In this document: positions 1 through 8,583 of the stretch, one piece after another
Position numbering within the stretch: the first letter of the stretch is position 1
Layout: each line of letters opens with the position of its first letter
From: Moesziomyces globuligerus
Taxonomy: Eukaryota; Basidiomycota; Ustilaginomycetes; Ustilaginales; Ustilaginaceae
Direction of reading: 5' to 3'
Length of the DNA: 64,000 nt
Assembly (NCBI GenBank): GCA_030849465.1
Contig: JARVLF010000015.1
Span: 1,178,001 to 1,242,000, forward strand
Notes under the pieces: generated by a model
Seen by the model: the letters and a program-made list of their open reading frames with translations, nothing else
Databases searched by the model: none
What the model was told of the DNA's origin: nothing
Position numbers and translations under genes: made by a program

Positions 1-2
1 AG

Positions 3-2609
3 GCCGCGCTCGAGAACCTCGTCCTCACCAGCCGCGCCGACAACTTTGCCTCTCTCCGTGGCAAGCAGGGCAGCATGCCTCAGCTCGGCGCGCACATGGG
101 TGCCAGCACCGGCGCCCTCGATGCTCCTCGCGGTCGATATGGCCGCGACGCTGATGCCGACGAGGCCGAGCGCAACAGCGCGCCTGCCGAGCTCAGCCCC
201 ATCCAGACCTCCAACATCTCCCAGGCCGCCCTCGCATCCCAGCTGCGCAACGCGCTCGAGCCTCCTCCAGCAGACGCAAAGGTGCTGTCTCTCTCGCCCA
301 AGGCGACGGCCGACAAGGCCCACGACGAGCACTGCGACGCACCCGAGACTCGCGGCCCGCTTTCTCCCACCAAGATGTCCGTCGCCCTCGCCCCCACCGT
401 TGGCGCCATTTCCAGGCGTGGATCCCAGACGCTCCTCTCGGAAGCTGCCAATGCCGCAGCAGCAAAGCCAGTGTCTGCTGAGCAAGAGACCGTCGCGCCC
501 ACGACTGAATCGCAAGCCATGCCACCGCCCCAGGGTCTGCCCAAGCCCACGCCCGCTGCGTCTGCCTTCAAGAAGCAGAACGGCAACGATGCTCAGGACA
601 CCCCAGCACCCGCATCGGTCGACGAGCGTGCCTCGAGCTACGTCGAACCGCCCGCTTCCACAGGCATGACCCGCTCCGAATCCGCCTCCAGCGCCTCGAC
701 GCAGGCCTCGCAACGATCCCACGCTCACGGCGGAGCACGACGCACGAGCGACGCCAAGATCCGTGCAAAGCATTCCACCGCCCTTCACGCCGGACACCGT
801 TCCAAGTCGGCAACAGGTCTCCACCGCGGCGCCAAGCACAGCAAGAGCTCGGACAAGATCGCCGGTGCTCCCGCTCGCCCGGGCCTGCGCCACAACCTGC
901 TTTCCGGTCTCGCCATGACCCGTGCCGCTCCCGAGCCTGCTCCGACACACGCAGTGGCACGCAAGCCCGTGCCCACCGAGGCCGCCGTCGCCAAGGCCAC
1001 CACTTCGGCCGCCAAGAAGGCGCCGGTCAAGTTCACCATGGGCGGCGACGAGACCGACTCGGAAGAGTACGAAGACGAGAGCGACGACGCCGACGACGCG
1101 ATCCAGCCGGCGCCCTCGGCACGTGAGGAGAAGGCCTCGAGCAAGCCTGCCGCCTCCGGTCCAGGGAGCAAGGACGCCGACGAGATCGTGGAGGTCGAGG
1201 GCGAGGGCGAGGGCGACGACGACGGCTGGTCGAGCGATAGCGAAGCCGAGGAGCAGGAGCGACGCGCACGCCAGGCTGCCGAGGCGGAGCGCCGAAGGCG
1301 GGAGGAAGAGGAGCGACACCGAAGCATGTTCCAGAAGCAGCCGCTCCGCTCCAAGTCGGCCGCCGACGTGCGACTGCTCGCGCCGCACCAGGTCAGCGCG
1401 GGTCCCAGCCCGCCGACGCAGCCGGTGCGCGGTCTGCTCAGCTCGCTCTTCCACCCGGACGAGCAGCACTCGCCTCCTGGCCAGCTCGCCGGCCGCCCGC
1501 ACGCCTCGGCGGCCGACTTGAGGACGCGCATGTCCATGTCGTCGCGCCAGGGCGCGGGCGAGCCCGGCAGGTCGCCACCTGCTGTGCGCCGTCGTGCGCA
1601 CCGGGACAGCAGCGACAGCACGAGCCAGGCGCCGCGATCGTTGCGCGATGCAGGCCTGGCCGGACTGACGGGCCTCAAGACGAGCAAGAGCGCCGTGGCG
1701 CTGCCTCTGCTGGACACGCACGCCACGCGCTCGTCCACGGCAGGCAAGGCGAAGCAGGAGCAGGTTGCGAATGGCGGTAGCAGCCACCACTCGGATGGCA
1801 GCGCCAGCAGCCCCGACTCGCCCGTCGCAGCCTCGTCGTTCAGCCGCCCCGGCAGCATTGCGCTCGCTCGACTGCACGCGTTGAGCAACATGAAGGCGCA
1901 CTCGAAGCGCGACACGTCGTCGAACGGAGCTGCGGATACCCAGACGCCTGCACACTCGCGCCGCCACATGTCCGAGGCGGACGTGCAACTGGAGCGCGAG
2001 GCATCTTCGCGCTCGCTGCGGCTCGAGGTGAGCCCGGACGACCGCGACTTTGCGATCCCGTCGCGGTCGTCGGTGACCAACCTGTCGAACAGCCAGCCCA
2101 GGCAGTCGGCGCCGTCGCTTGCGTCGCGCCACTCGGACCAGGTGCAATCGAACGTCCAGAGGGATGCGCTGGGATCGGGCTCGCGCTCCAACAGCGAGGG
2201 CCTGCCCTCGGGCCACGGCTCCCAGCAGCATGTCGGCAGCCAGACGCACGGCCCGGTCTCGATCTCGCGACCGCGTTCGTCGCTCAACCTGCCCGATGGA
2301 GCCGCTCCGCAGACGCCGCGCACGACGCGCAGGAACATGCTCCGGGACGAGCTCTCCGAGTCGCTGCGCCAGAACCTGCTGTGGGAGCGCCAGAGCCGCT
2401 CGAGGATGATGGGCATCGGCGCACCCATGGCGCCGCTCAACCAGCCGATGCATCCCGCCGCCGTCCAGCGCCGGGACAACGTGCTGAACGGCAATGCGCT
2501 CCGCCCGCTTACGAGCACCGGAGCCTCTGCTGCCGATGCGAGGAACGGCGAACCTAAACCCAAACGATACTCTGAAGAGTGGGGCAGCTTCCACCACAAG
2601 GGCTGGTAG
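3..2609 (+). CDS. Mks1/areA-GATA-like (DUF3295-type) regulator, 5'-truncated by window edge
   Basis: The reading frame is open from base 3 with no upstream stop, so the N-terminus lies outside the window; the first internal ATG is at 75. At least 868 residues are visible. The protein is Ser/Ala-rich and largely disordered. Its middle holds an acidic run followed by an Arg/Glu helix and MFQKQPLRSKSAADV, then VRGLLSSLFHP. The C-terminus holds TRRNMLRDELSESLRQNLLW followed by ERQ. This order (acidic patch, MFQ-type motif, LL..LF motif, RRNML..EL(S/T)ESLR..LLWER) is what I recall of the fungal DUF3295 family, the C-terminal part of proteins annotated as nitrogen regulatory areA GATA-like or Mks1-like. 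These are thought to act in nutrient signalling, but their biochemistry is poorly known. The family call is by recognition only. The gene ends 743 bp before the next CDS on the same strand. Confidence 0.7.
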   Translation, partial: AALENLVLTSRADNFASLRGKQGSMPQLGAHMGASTGALDAPRGRYGRDADADEAERNSAPAELSPIQTSNISQAALASQLRNALEPPPADAKVLSLSPKATADKAHDEHCDAPETRGPLSPTKMSVALAPTVGAISRRGSQTLLSEAANAAAAKPVSAEQETVAPTTESQAMPPPQGLPKPTPAASAFKKQNGNDAQDTPAPASVDERASSYVEPPASTGMTRSESASSASTQASQRSHAHGGARRTSDAKIRAKHSTALHAGHRSKSATGLHRGAKHSKSSDKIAGAPARPGLRHNLLSGLAMTRAAPEPAPTHAVARKPVPTEAAVAKATTSAAKKAPVKFTMGGDETDSEEYEDESDDADDAIQPAPSAREEKASSKPAASGPGSKDADEIVEVEGEGEGDDDGWSSDSEAEEQERRARQAAEAERRRREEEERHRSMFQKQPLRSKSAADVRLLAPHQVSAGPSPPTQPVRGLLSSLFHPDEQHSPPGQLAGRPHASAADLRTRMSMSSRQGAGEPGRSPPAVRRRAHRDSSDSTSQAPRSLRDAGLAGLTGLKTSKSAVALPLLDTHATRSSTAGKAKQEQVANGGSSHHSDGSASSPDSPVAASSFSRPGSIALARLHALSNMKAHSKRDTSSNGAADTQTPAHSRRHMSEADVQLEREASSRSLRLEVSPDDRDFAIPSRSSVTNLSNSQPRQSAPSLASRHSDQVQSNVQRDALGSGSRSNSEGLPSGHGSQQHVGSQTHGPVSISRPRSSLNLPDGAAPQTPRTTRRNMLRDELSESLRQNLLWERQSRSRMMGIGAPMAPLNQPMHPAAVQRRDNVLNGNALRPLTSTGASAADARNGEPKPKRYSEEWGSFHHKGW

Positions 2610-3352
2610 AGCCCGAGCCCGAGCCCCTTCAAACCTCTCGAACACCAACGATATGATAGCATGTACTTTTACGCACACCCACGCACGCACTTCCCCTCGT
2701 CACGCTTTTACTCTGCACGCTTTCACTGATGACGCTCTAATATACCTGCCTTAGATCTGCTGGGGATCCCACGAACCACAACCTATGGAGTGCGGAAGTT
2801 GCGCGTGCTCAGATGAGATGGTTCGAGTCAGACCGCGGGTAAGCTATGCGCTTTTCCGCAATTCAATCCCAGAAGCGGCTCAGGCTCAGATCACCTTGGC
2901 CGCCAGCCAACCAACACCTAGGCACGCGCCAGTCACCCGACCCAAAAATGAGGAGAATATGAAAAGAAAAAGAAAAACAATCAATTTATTATCAGAGAGG
3001 CAGAGCCAACACACGGCACCGGCTCCGCCGACAAACGCACGCACAAGCCTCGTCCAATCTGTAAATGTGCGTGCCCTCGAGCGCCAAAGCCGGTCCAGCT
3101 CAGCCACAGCTCGACATCGCTAGCTACCCCTCCCTCTACCATCATCCCGCACCCGCGCTCATCTCGTTCACACCTGCTGCACTCGCAATATTGCTCCCAC
3201 CAGGCAGTGTGGCCTCCAACTTGCGCTGCGGTGATCAGTTCAACTTCCGTTCCGGACGACAGCTACCGTCTTCCTTAGCAGCAACACCAGCTCTGGCACC
3301 AGCCGTCCGCTCCGCACAGCGACCAGTGCAGCCAGTGACAAGCGGCGCCTCG
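2610..3352. other. Intergenic region between the DUF3295-type gene and the HD-domain gene
   Basis: No convincing gene is seen. An A-rich stretch around 2945-2990 and a pyrimidine-rich stretch from about 3120 resemble a terminator-to-leader transition. An in-frame ATG at 3065 would extend the next protein by 96 residues, but the encoded sequence looks like translated leader. A B-box-like GGTTCGAGTC near 2819 has no tRNA fold around it. Confidence 0.6.
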
Positions 3353-6300
3353 ATGACGTCCAGCTTCGCACCCGCGCAGTCGGAACGCTTCGATAGCGCG
3401 CGCACGCAGTCGCACGCCGGCTCGGGCTTGTCGGCTGCCCTGGCTCGCGCCACATCGCCACCGATCCAGCAGCAGTGGACGTGTCCATGCCTCAACGTCC
3501 GCCTCTCGCTCGTCCCCGGCAGCGCTCGTGCTCCGGGTCTCGGAGCTGAGGACGCTCCCTGGCTCGCAGAACTCGCTTCCGACAATGCTATCCAGATCCA
3601 GTTCCCCTCGCTCACCTCGCGCGAGACGGTCACCGTGGCCGACAACACCAACGTCGCCTGCGCAAAGTGCCTCAACTGCGACACGATCGTCTACGCCGCC
3701 ACCAAGCCTGCCCCTCCTGGGCCCGCTCGAGCGTTAGGCTTCAACACTGCCACGTCCAACGCAACCGCTCCCGCCAGCGACGCGCCGAGGGACCCCAATG
3801 TGCCCGTCAGTCCGACCTCGGCGAGGATGTTTCGCTCTCCGTCTCGCGAATCTGTGCCAACCCGCACCAACCGAGCCAACTCGAGGTCCAATGAGCCGCT
3901 TGTGCGGCCCTTGGACCGCAAGGTCTGGATCCTGCCAGACGCACTCAGCCCGCAGCAAGCTTCGCAGATTGCCGCCAGCGACGCGTTCTCGCCTGCGTTC
4001 AACATCCTCGTCCCGCGCTCCACCACAGCGCCCCGCGCTTTGCCTCTCGAAGAGCCCGCCACCAATGGCAGCAACCCGGCTCACGGCGACAGTGCCCGCG
4101 ATGCGACCCCCACTCGTCCTGCACCTGGCGCCGGCAACCGGAAGTCGAGCTACGGAGCAGGAGCCGGCGGCATCGCCTATGCGCTGCCCGCCGTGCCCCA
4201 ACACCTCATCTCGTCGCCCCCTGCTTCGCCCCGTATCGGTGCTCCCGCTTCGTCCACTACCTCGCCCGGGGCAACCGCGTCTCCAGCGCCCGCCAGCAGT
4301 CAGTCCATTGCATTCCCAGCGCCACATCCACTCGCATCCCAGCTCGACTCGGTCGCCATCGAGAGGCTCAAGGACATGCGCTCCAAGGCCGAGGCCGAGG
4401 TCTTTGAGCTCGTGCGCCAGAAGCGCCGCGAGATGGAGCTTCTCGAAAAGCGCCTCCGCGAAGAGGCCGAGTCGCTGCTTTCCGTCACCAAGACACCAAG
4501 GACGACCATGCCCACTACCACCAATGGCTCCACTGCCCAGCTCATCCAGAAGGCTCTCGATGAACAGCAAAAGCAGCAGCAGCAGCAGCAACAACAACAA
4601 AAACAGCCGCCGATTCCGGGAGTCGATCTAACTAAACAAGTCCGAAGCAACGCTGACGCAAAACCGTCCGCCATTCCAGCTGCCGTCCCTGTCAATGCCC
4701 GCTCGTCCGCATCGGCCACGTCTCGCCAGACGGGGGCCGCCACCGGCGATGCACGTCGCGATAGCCTCTACGACGAGTACTCCGACCTCCCGCCTTCTGC
4801 CTTCGAGAGACGCCCCGCCTACACGACTCCGGGTCAGGTCAGCGCTTCGCTGTCGAACCAGGGTGCGCAAGCGACGACCGCCTCTTCGTTGGGCGGGTTG
4901 AGCGCGTCCTTTGCCATGCGCGGTCGTGATCTCCCGGCGCAGATGCAGGACTGGTCCGAGAAGCGGCGTCTGCGCGAGCGCTATCCGCAGGGAGACCACT
5001 CGGCGCTGCCGTCGGCGGCCAACTCCAACGCCACGTCGGCGGCAAACTCGATCGTTGACTCGGAGGAGGAGCCGTGGCATGCCCAGCGTGGTGCCCAGCG
5101 TGCGTATGGCGCCGATAGGATCCGAGAGAGCAGCCGCAACGACACCGACGACGAGGCCGAGGCCAGGGGTAGAGGCCGACAGCCGTCCCGCCAGAGAGGC
5201 GGCTCGTCGTCGCGAGAGCCGCGCGAGCGCCAGGGACAGACGCTCAAGTCGCCCGCGGCACAGGCATCGGAGGCGCAGAGCGACACGGTTCCGCCGCAGA
5301 CGACCGCATCTCGCGAAGAGCCAGGGCGAGGCCGTGCAGGACGCGGGGCAGGCGGTGCCTTCAACCCACCCCCGCTCATGTCTTCGTCGCTGCTGACCAA
5401 GCGCCCTGCGCTCGCGTACGTAGACGACGGCCGCGACGCCGACGAGGACACGCCGTCGGTGGGCGGCAAGCTCATCTCGCCCCAGACAGTCGCCGAGCCC
5501 TCGGCGCAGGTGACTCTGCGCCCGCGCGGACCGCCCCCATCGACCGCCGAGCCGCTCAAGCCCGCGACGCGAGCCGCGGATCCTGCGACGTCCTCGACCG
5601 CCTCGACGCCCGCCGCGGATCGCGGCGCCGATAGCCCGCGCTCGCGCAAGGCGTTCGAGAAGAAGGTCGCCTTTGCCGAGACCGAGGACCGCGTCGACCA
5701 TACCGTCGCCTCGGACGAGTACGACGATGAAGGCGACGACGACGACGATGCAGCTCCCGCGCAGGCGAAGCGAGGCGGACAAGTAGCCAAGGATGCGGGT
5801 CTGCCGCTCGTCGACGAGGCTGCCGATGCCGTGTTCGAGATCGACGAAGAGACCGAGGAGGCTGAGCGCGAAGAGGCGGATGCGGCCGAGGGCTCGCTCG
5901 AGATGCGCGAGGAAAGCGACCGGCTCAAGGTCGAGATGTCGCAGTCCGGGCTCAGGACGGGTGCGTCCGGTAGGCCGAGGGGCCAGGGAGACGATGCGAT
6001 CCCCGGGCTGGACGAGGAGCCTACCAGTGCAGCGATGCGACGCGGGCCTGGGTCGGGATCGTTGTCGGATGACTTCCGCAGCTCATCCGACGACGAAGAC
6101 GACGAGGTGCCGCCCGGGTTCGGCGCCGCTTCGTTCAGCGCGCTCGCGGCGAGTCAGAGCGCCATGCACACGCTCGCTTCCTCCATGGCCCGGGCGCGCG
6201 CGGACGACGGGAGCTTCGACCCGGCCTCGCTCCGCATGGATGGGCGTGTCGTCGTCCCACCACCCTCGGTATCCCGAGAAGGCGAAGCCGAGCCCGGTTC

Positions 6301-8260
6301 GTTTGTCGTTGGCTCTCTGCGCAACTCGTCCCGCCGCCTGAGCGTGCAGTTGCCCAGCTCGGTAGCCGCGCCAAGCGGTGCTTCCGAGGCTACGGGCAGC
6401 GGTCCCGTTCAGCCGGGGAGCGGCGCCAGGCACCAGCGGTCGTCGTCGCGCACGCGCGTCAGCAACATGTCGAAAGAGGACGCGGATACCGAGGTGCGTC
6501 TGTCGGGCCTGCTGGCGCCGAACGCACCCTCGCACCGCTCGCTATGGTCGCCCAAGGACGCCAAGGCGCGCCGCGCGGGCAAGCACAAGTACAAGCTCAA
6601 CGCCGAGGACGACCAGAAGTGGGACCTGTGGAAGCGCAAGGTCGGCACCACGGACTCGCGGGCGTCTGCCGGCAGCACAGCCACAGCCGAGGCGGAGAAC
6701 GATGCAGCCCGCGCGGCGCCGATGGCGGTAGCGCCGCCGACGCAGTTCATTGCTGCAGGCAGCGGCATCGGGCCGCGACCGCTGCGTGAGGCGACGATGA
6801 TCGATCCGGACTACCCGGGCTCCACGACGGCGTTCTCGGCGTTCGACCGCCACCTGCAGAACCGAGCCGCGGCGTCGGTCACGGCAGCGGCGGGGGCTGC
6901 GACGGTGGCGGGCGGCGTGGAGATCGGCAAGAGGACCTGGGGATACGGCTCGTTCAAGGACGACACGAGCGGGTTCGAGACCGAGCCCAAGACGTCGCTC
7001 CCGTACAAGGAAAAGATGATGGTGCCCTCGCTGCGCAAAGCGCTCCGCAGGAGCATCTTTGAGCCCGAGCCGCACGCCAAGCTCGCCACCATCCCGGACG
7101 CCGACGATGCGCCCGCCAGCGTGAGTGCCGGCAAGGCCAAGGCGGATCCCGAGGCGGGCGCAAGCGCGATTGCGGCTCCGAAGGCGGCAGGCAAGGATGC
7201 GGAGCTCAAGGGTGCGCTGCCTGGCAGCGTGATCACGCGCGGCTTCCACATGCCCGGTGCAACGGGCGGCAGCGGCGTGGCGTCGGGAGCCGAGACGCCC
7301 AAGGCGCTCGTGGGCGTGTCGCCAGCGGGTTCCTTGCCTCTGACGGCGGTCGGGCTGGGCATGCCGTCGATGGGGGTGGCAGGCAAGTCGACGGTCGCAG
7401 CGTCGAGCGAGGCGGGCAAGCGCGATGCGGCGGTCGGGCCTTCGCTGCCCGGATCGGGATCGGCGACGCCGACGAGTGTGGGACGACGATCGCCTCGGCC
7501 GGCGTACGTGGCGCCTCCGCCGCCGACGTCGGCCAAGACGGTGCTGGCGAGCGATCCGGCGCAGGCGCCGCGTGCGATCCGGCTGTTCGAGGCGTCGGCC
7601 GACGCCTCGTTCCGGCTGCACGAGGAGGGCGAGCAGGCCGAGACGAGCGAGGGCTGGACCAAGGTGCTGCGCTTCCTGCATGTGGTGGAGCAGCTCAAGA
7701 CCAACAAGCGGACGGGCTGGATGCATCACCGCGTGCCGGCGCCCGAGAGCATCGCGGACCACATGTACCGCATGGCGATGCTCGCGCTGCTCTGCCCCGA
7801 GGAGGCGGACGTGGATCTCGGCAGGTGTGTGCAGCTCGCCATCGTGCACGATCTCGCCGAGGCCGAGGTGGGGGATCTCACGCCGCTCGACGGCGTCGCC
7901 AAGGCCGAAAAGGCGCGCCGCGAGAAGGAGGCGATCGAGTACTTTGTGCACGATCTGCTCGGCTCCTCGGCTGCTGGCCTGAGGATCGAGGCGCTGTGGG
8001 AGGAGTACGAGGCGAGGCAGACCAAGGAGAGTAGGCTCGTCAAGGACCTCGATCGGTTTGAGCTTGGTCTCCAGGCGGTAGAGTACGAGCGCAGGTACGG
8101 CATCGATGATCTCCAGGCGTTCTGGGATGGCAGTCTGCCGCATATCGCTCATCCTAGGATCAGGAGGTGGGCGACGGAGCTCGCGAGCGAGAGACAGGCA
8201 ATGTGGAGCCAGAGGAATGTCGTGTACGACCAGCCTCTGCCCGACGAGCATCAGGCTTAG
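3353..8260 (+). CDS. Very long disordered protein with C-terminal HD phosphohydrolase (HDDC2/Ygk1-like) domain
   Basis: The predicted protein has 1635 residues. I chose ATG 3353 (MTSSFAPAQSERFD) over ATG 3065, because the first 96 residues of the longer form read like untranslated leader. Near the N-terminus is a cysteine-rich module (WTCPCLNVRLSL ... CAKCLNCDTIVY) that could bind a metal. A charged coiled coil (ERLKDMRSKAEAEVFELV...) and a Gln tract follow, then about 900 low-complexity residues. The last ~190 residues form an HD domain: SIADHMYRMA near 1467, IVHDLAEAEVGD near 1498 and VKDLDRFELGLQAVEYERR near 1564. These supply the H...HD...D metal ligands of the HDDC2/YGL101W 5'-deoxynucleotidase family, which hydrolyses dNMPs. 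Such proteins are normally about 200 residues long, so the extension is highly unusual. It could be a true fusion or two genes sharing an uninterrupted frame. I do not recognise the N-terminal part. Confidence 0.75.
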   Translation: MTSSFAPAQSERFDSARTQSHAGSGLSAALARATSPPIQQQWTCPCLNVRLSLVPGSARAPGLGAEDAPWLAELASDNAIQIQFPSLTSRETVTVADNTNVACAKCLNCDTIVYAATKPAPPGPARALGFNTATSNATAPASDAPRDPNVPVSPTSARMFRSPSRESVPTRTNRANSRSNEPLVRPLDRKVWILPDALSPQQASQIAASDAFSPAFNILVPRSTTAPRALPLEEPATNGSNPAHGDSARDATPTRPAPGAGNRKSSYGAGAGGIAYALPAVPQHLISSPPASPRIGAPASSTTSPGATASPAPASSQSIAFPAPHPLASQLDSVAIERLKDMRSKAEAEVFELVRQKRREMELLEKRLREEAESLLSVTKTPRTTMPTTTNGSTAQLIQKALDEQQKQQQQQQQQQKQPPIPGVDLTKQVRSNADAKPSAIPAAVPVNARSSASATSRQTGAATGDARRDSLYDEYSDLPPSAFERRPAYTTPGQVSASLSNQGAQATTASSLGGLSASFAMRGRDLPAQMQDWSEKRRLRERYPQGDHSALPSAANSNATSAANSIVDSEEEPWHAQRGAQRAYGADRIRESSRNDTDDEAEARGRGRQPSRQRGGSSSREPRERQGQTLKSPAAQASEAQSDTVPPQTTASREEPGRGRAGRGAGGAFNPPPLMSSSLLTKRPALAYVDDGRDADEDTPSVGGKLISPQTVAEPSAQVTLRPRGPPPSTAEPLKPATRAADPATSSTASTPAADRGADSPRSRKAFEKKVAFAETEDRVDHTVASDEYDDEGDDDDDAAPAQAKRGGQVAKDAGLPLVDEAADAVFEIDEETEEAEREEADAAEGSLEMREESDRLKVEMSQSGLRTGASGRPRGQGDDAIPGLDEEPTSAAMRRGPGSGSLSDDFRSSSDDEDDEVPPGFGAASFSALAASQSAMHTLASSMARARADDGSFDPASLRMDGRVVVPPPSVSREGEAEPGSFVVGSLRNSSRRLSVQLPSSVAAPSGASEATGSGPVQPGSGARHQRSSSRTRVSNMSKEDADTEVRLSGLLAPNAPSHRSLWSPKDAKARRAGKHKYKLNAEDDQKWDLWKRKVGTTDSRASAGSTATAEAENDAARAAPMAVAPPTQFIAAGSGIGPRPLREATMIDPDYPGSTTAFSAFDRHLQNRAAASVTAAAGAATVAGGVEIGKRTWGYGSFKDDTSGFETEPKTSLPYKEKMMVPSLRKALRRSIFEPEPHAKLATIPDADDAPASVSAGKAKADPEAGASAIAAPKAAGKDAELKGALPGSVITRGFHMPGATGGSGVASGAETPKALVGVSPAGSLPLTAVGLGMPSMGVAGKSTVAASSEAGKRDAAVGPSLPGSGSATPTSVGRRSPRPAYVAPPPPTSAKTVLASDPAQAPRAIRLFEASADASFRLHEEGEQAETSEGWTKVLRFLHVVEQLKTNKRTGWMHHRVPAPESIADHMYRMAMLALLCPEEADVDLGRCVQLAIVHDLAEAEVGDLTPLDGVAKAEKARREKEAIEYFVHDLLGSSAAGLRIEALWEEYEARQTKESRLVKDLDRFELGLQAVEYERRYGIDDLQAFWDGSLPHIAHPRIRRWATELASERQAMWSQRNVVYDQPLPDEHQA
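4561..4613 (+). repeat. CAG/CAA trinucleotide repeat encoding polyglutamine
   Basis: A run of CAG and then CAA codons in the HD-domain gene encodes a Gln tract (DEQQK, nine Gln, KQPP). Mixed CAG/CAA coding usually slows expansion. It lies just after the predicted coiled coil. Confidence 0.85.
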
Positions 8261-8583
8261 CTGGCTCGGCACTCGGCACTCGTAGGCGTCGCCGTCGAGT
8301 TTGTATGTGCTTGGTCAATCTCAGACGCTCCCGGCCAGTGTTCTGAGTTGGAGTGTCACAGTCACCGTCTCGGTCACGGGGGACGAGGTGTTGGGCATGC
8401 ACGGGGATGAGAGGGAGAACGACCGAGTCGGAGCGGAAATCGGTGTGACGCAAAGCACACACACGTGCGACTCTTTTGAGCCGACTACCGTCGTGAGGAG
8501 TTGATGGAACGTGCTGTTTGCAGGGAAGACTGATTGGGATTCAGGATGGGGATGCGTGGCTAGGGAAGCGGATGGGATGGCAT
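8261..8583. other. Convergent intergenic region
   Basis: This 323-bp stretch lies between the stops of the HD-domain gene and the methyltransferase gene. No coding or structured element was seen, and it presumably holds both 3' UTRs. Confidence 0.6.

Noticed and set aside
2815..2835. tRNA B-box-like GGTTCGAGTC
   Set aside because: No T-stem complementarity and no cloverleaf in either direction.
6542..8272. 576-codon minus-strand frame opposite the HD domain
   Set aside because: Arg/His/Leu-rich shadow of the HD-domain gene with no recognisable fold.
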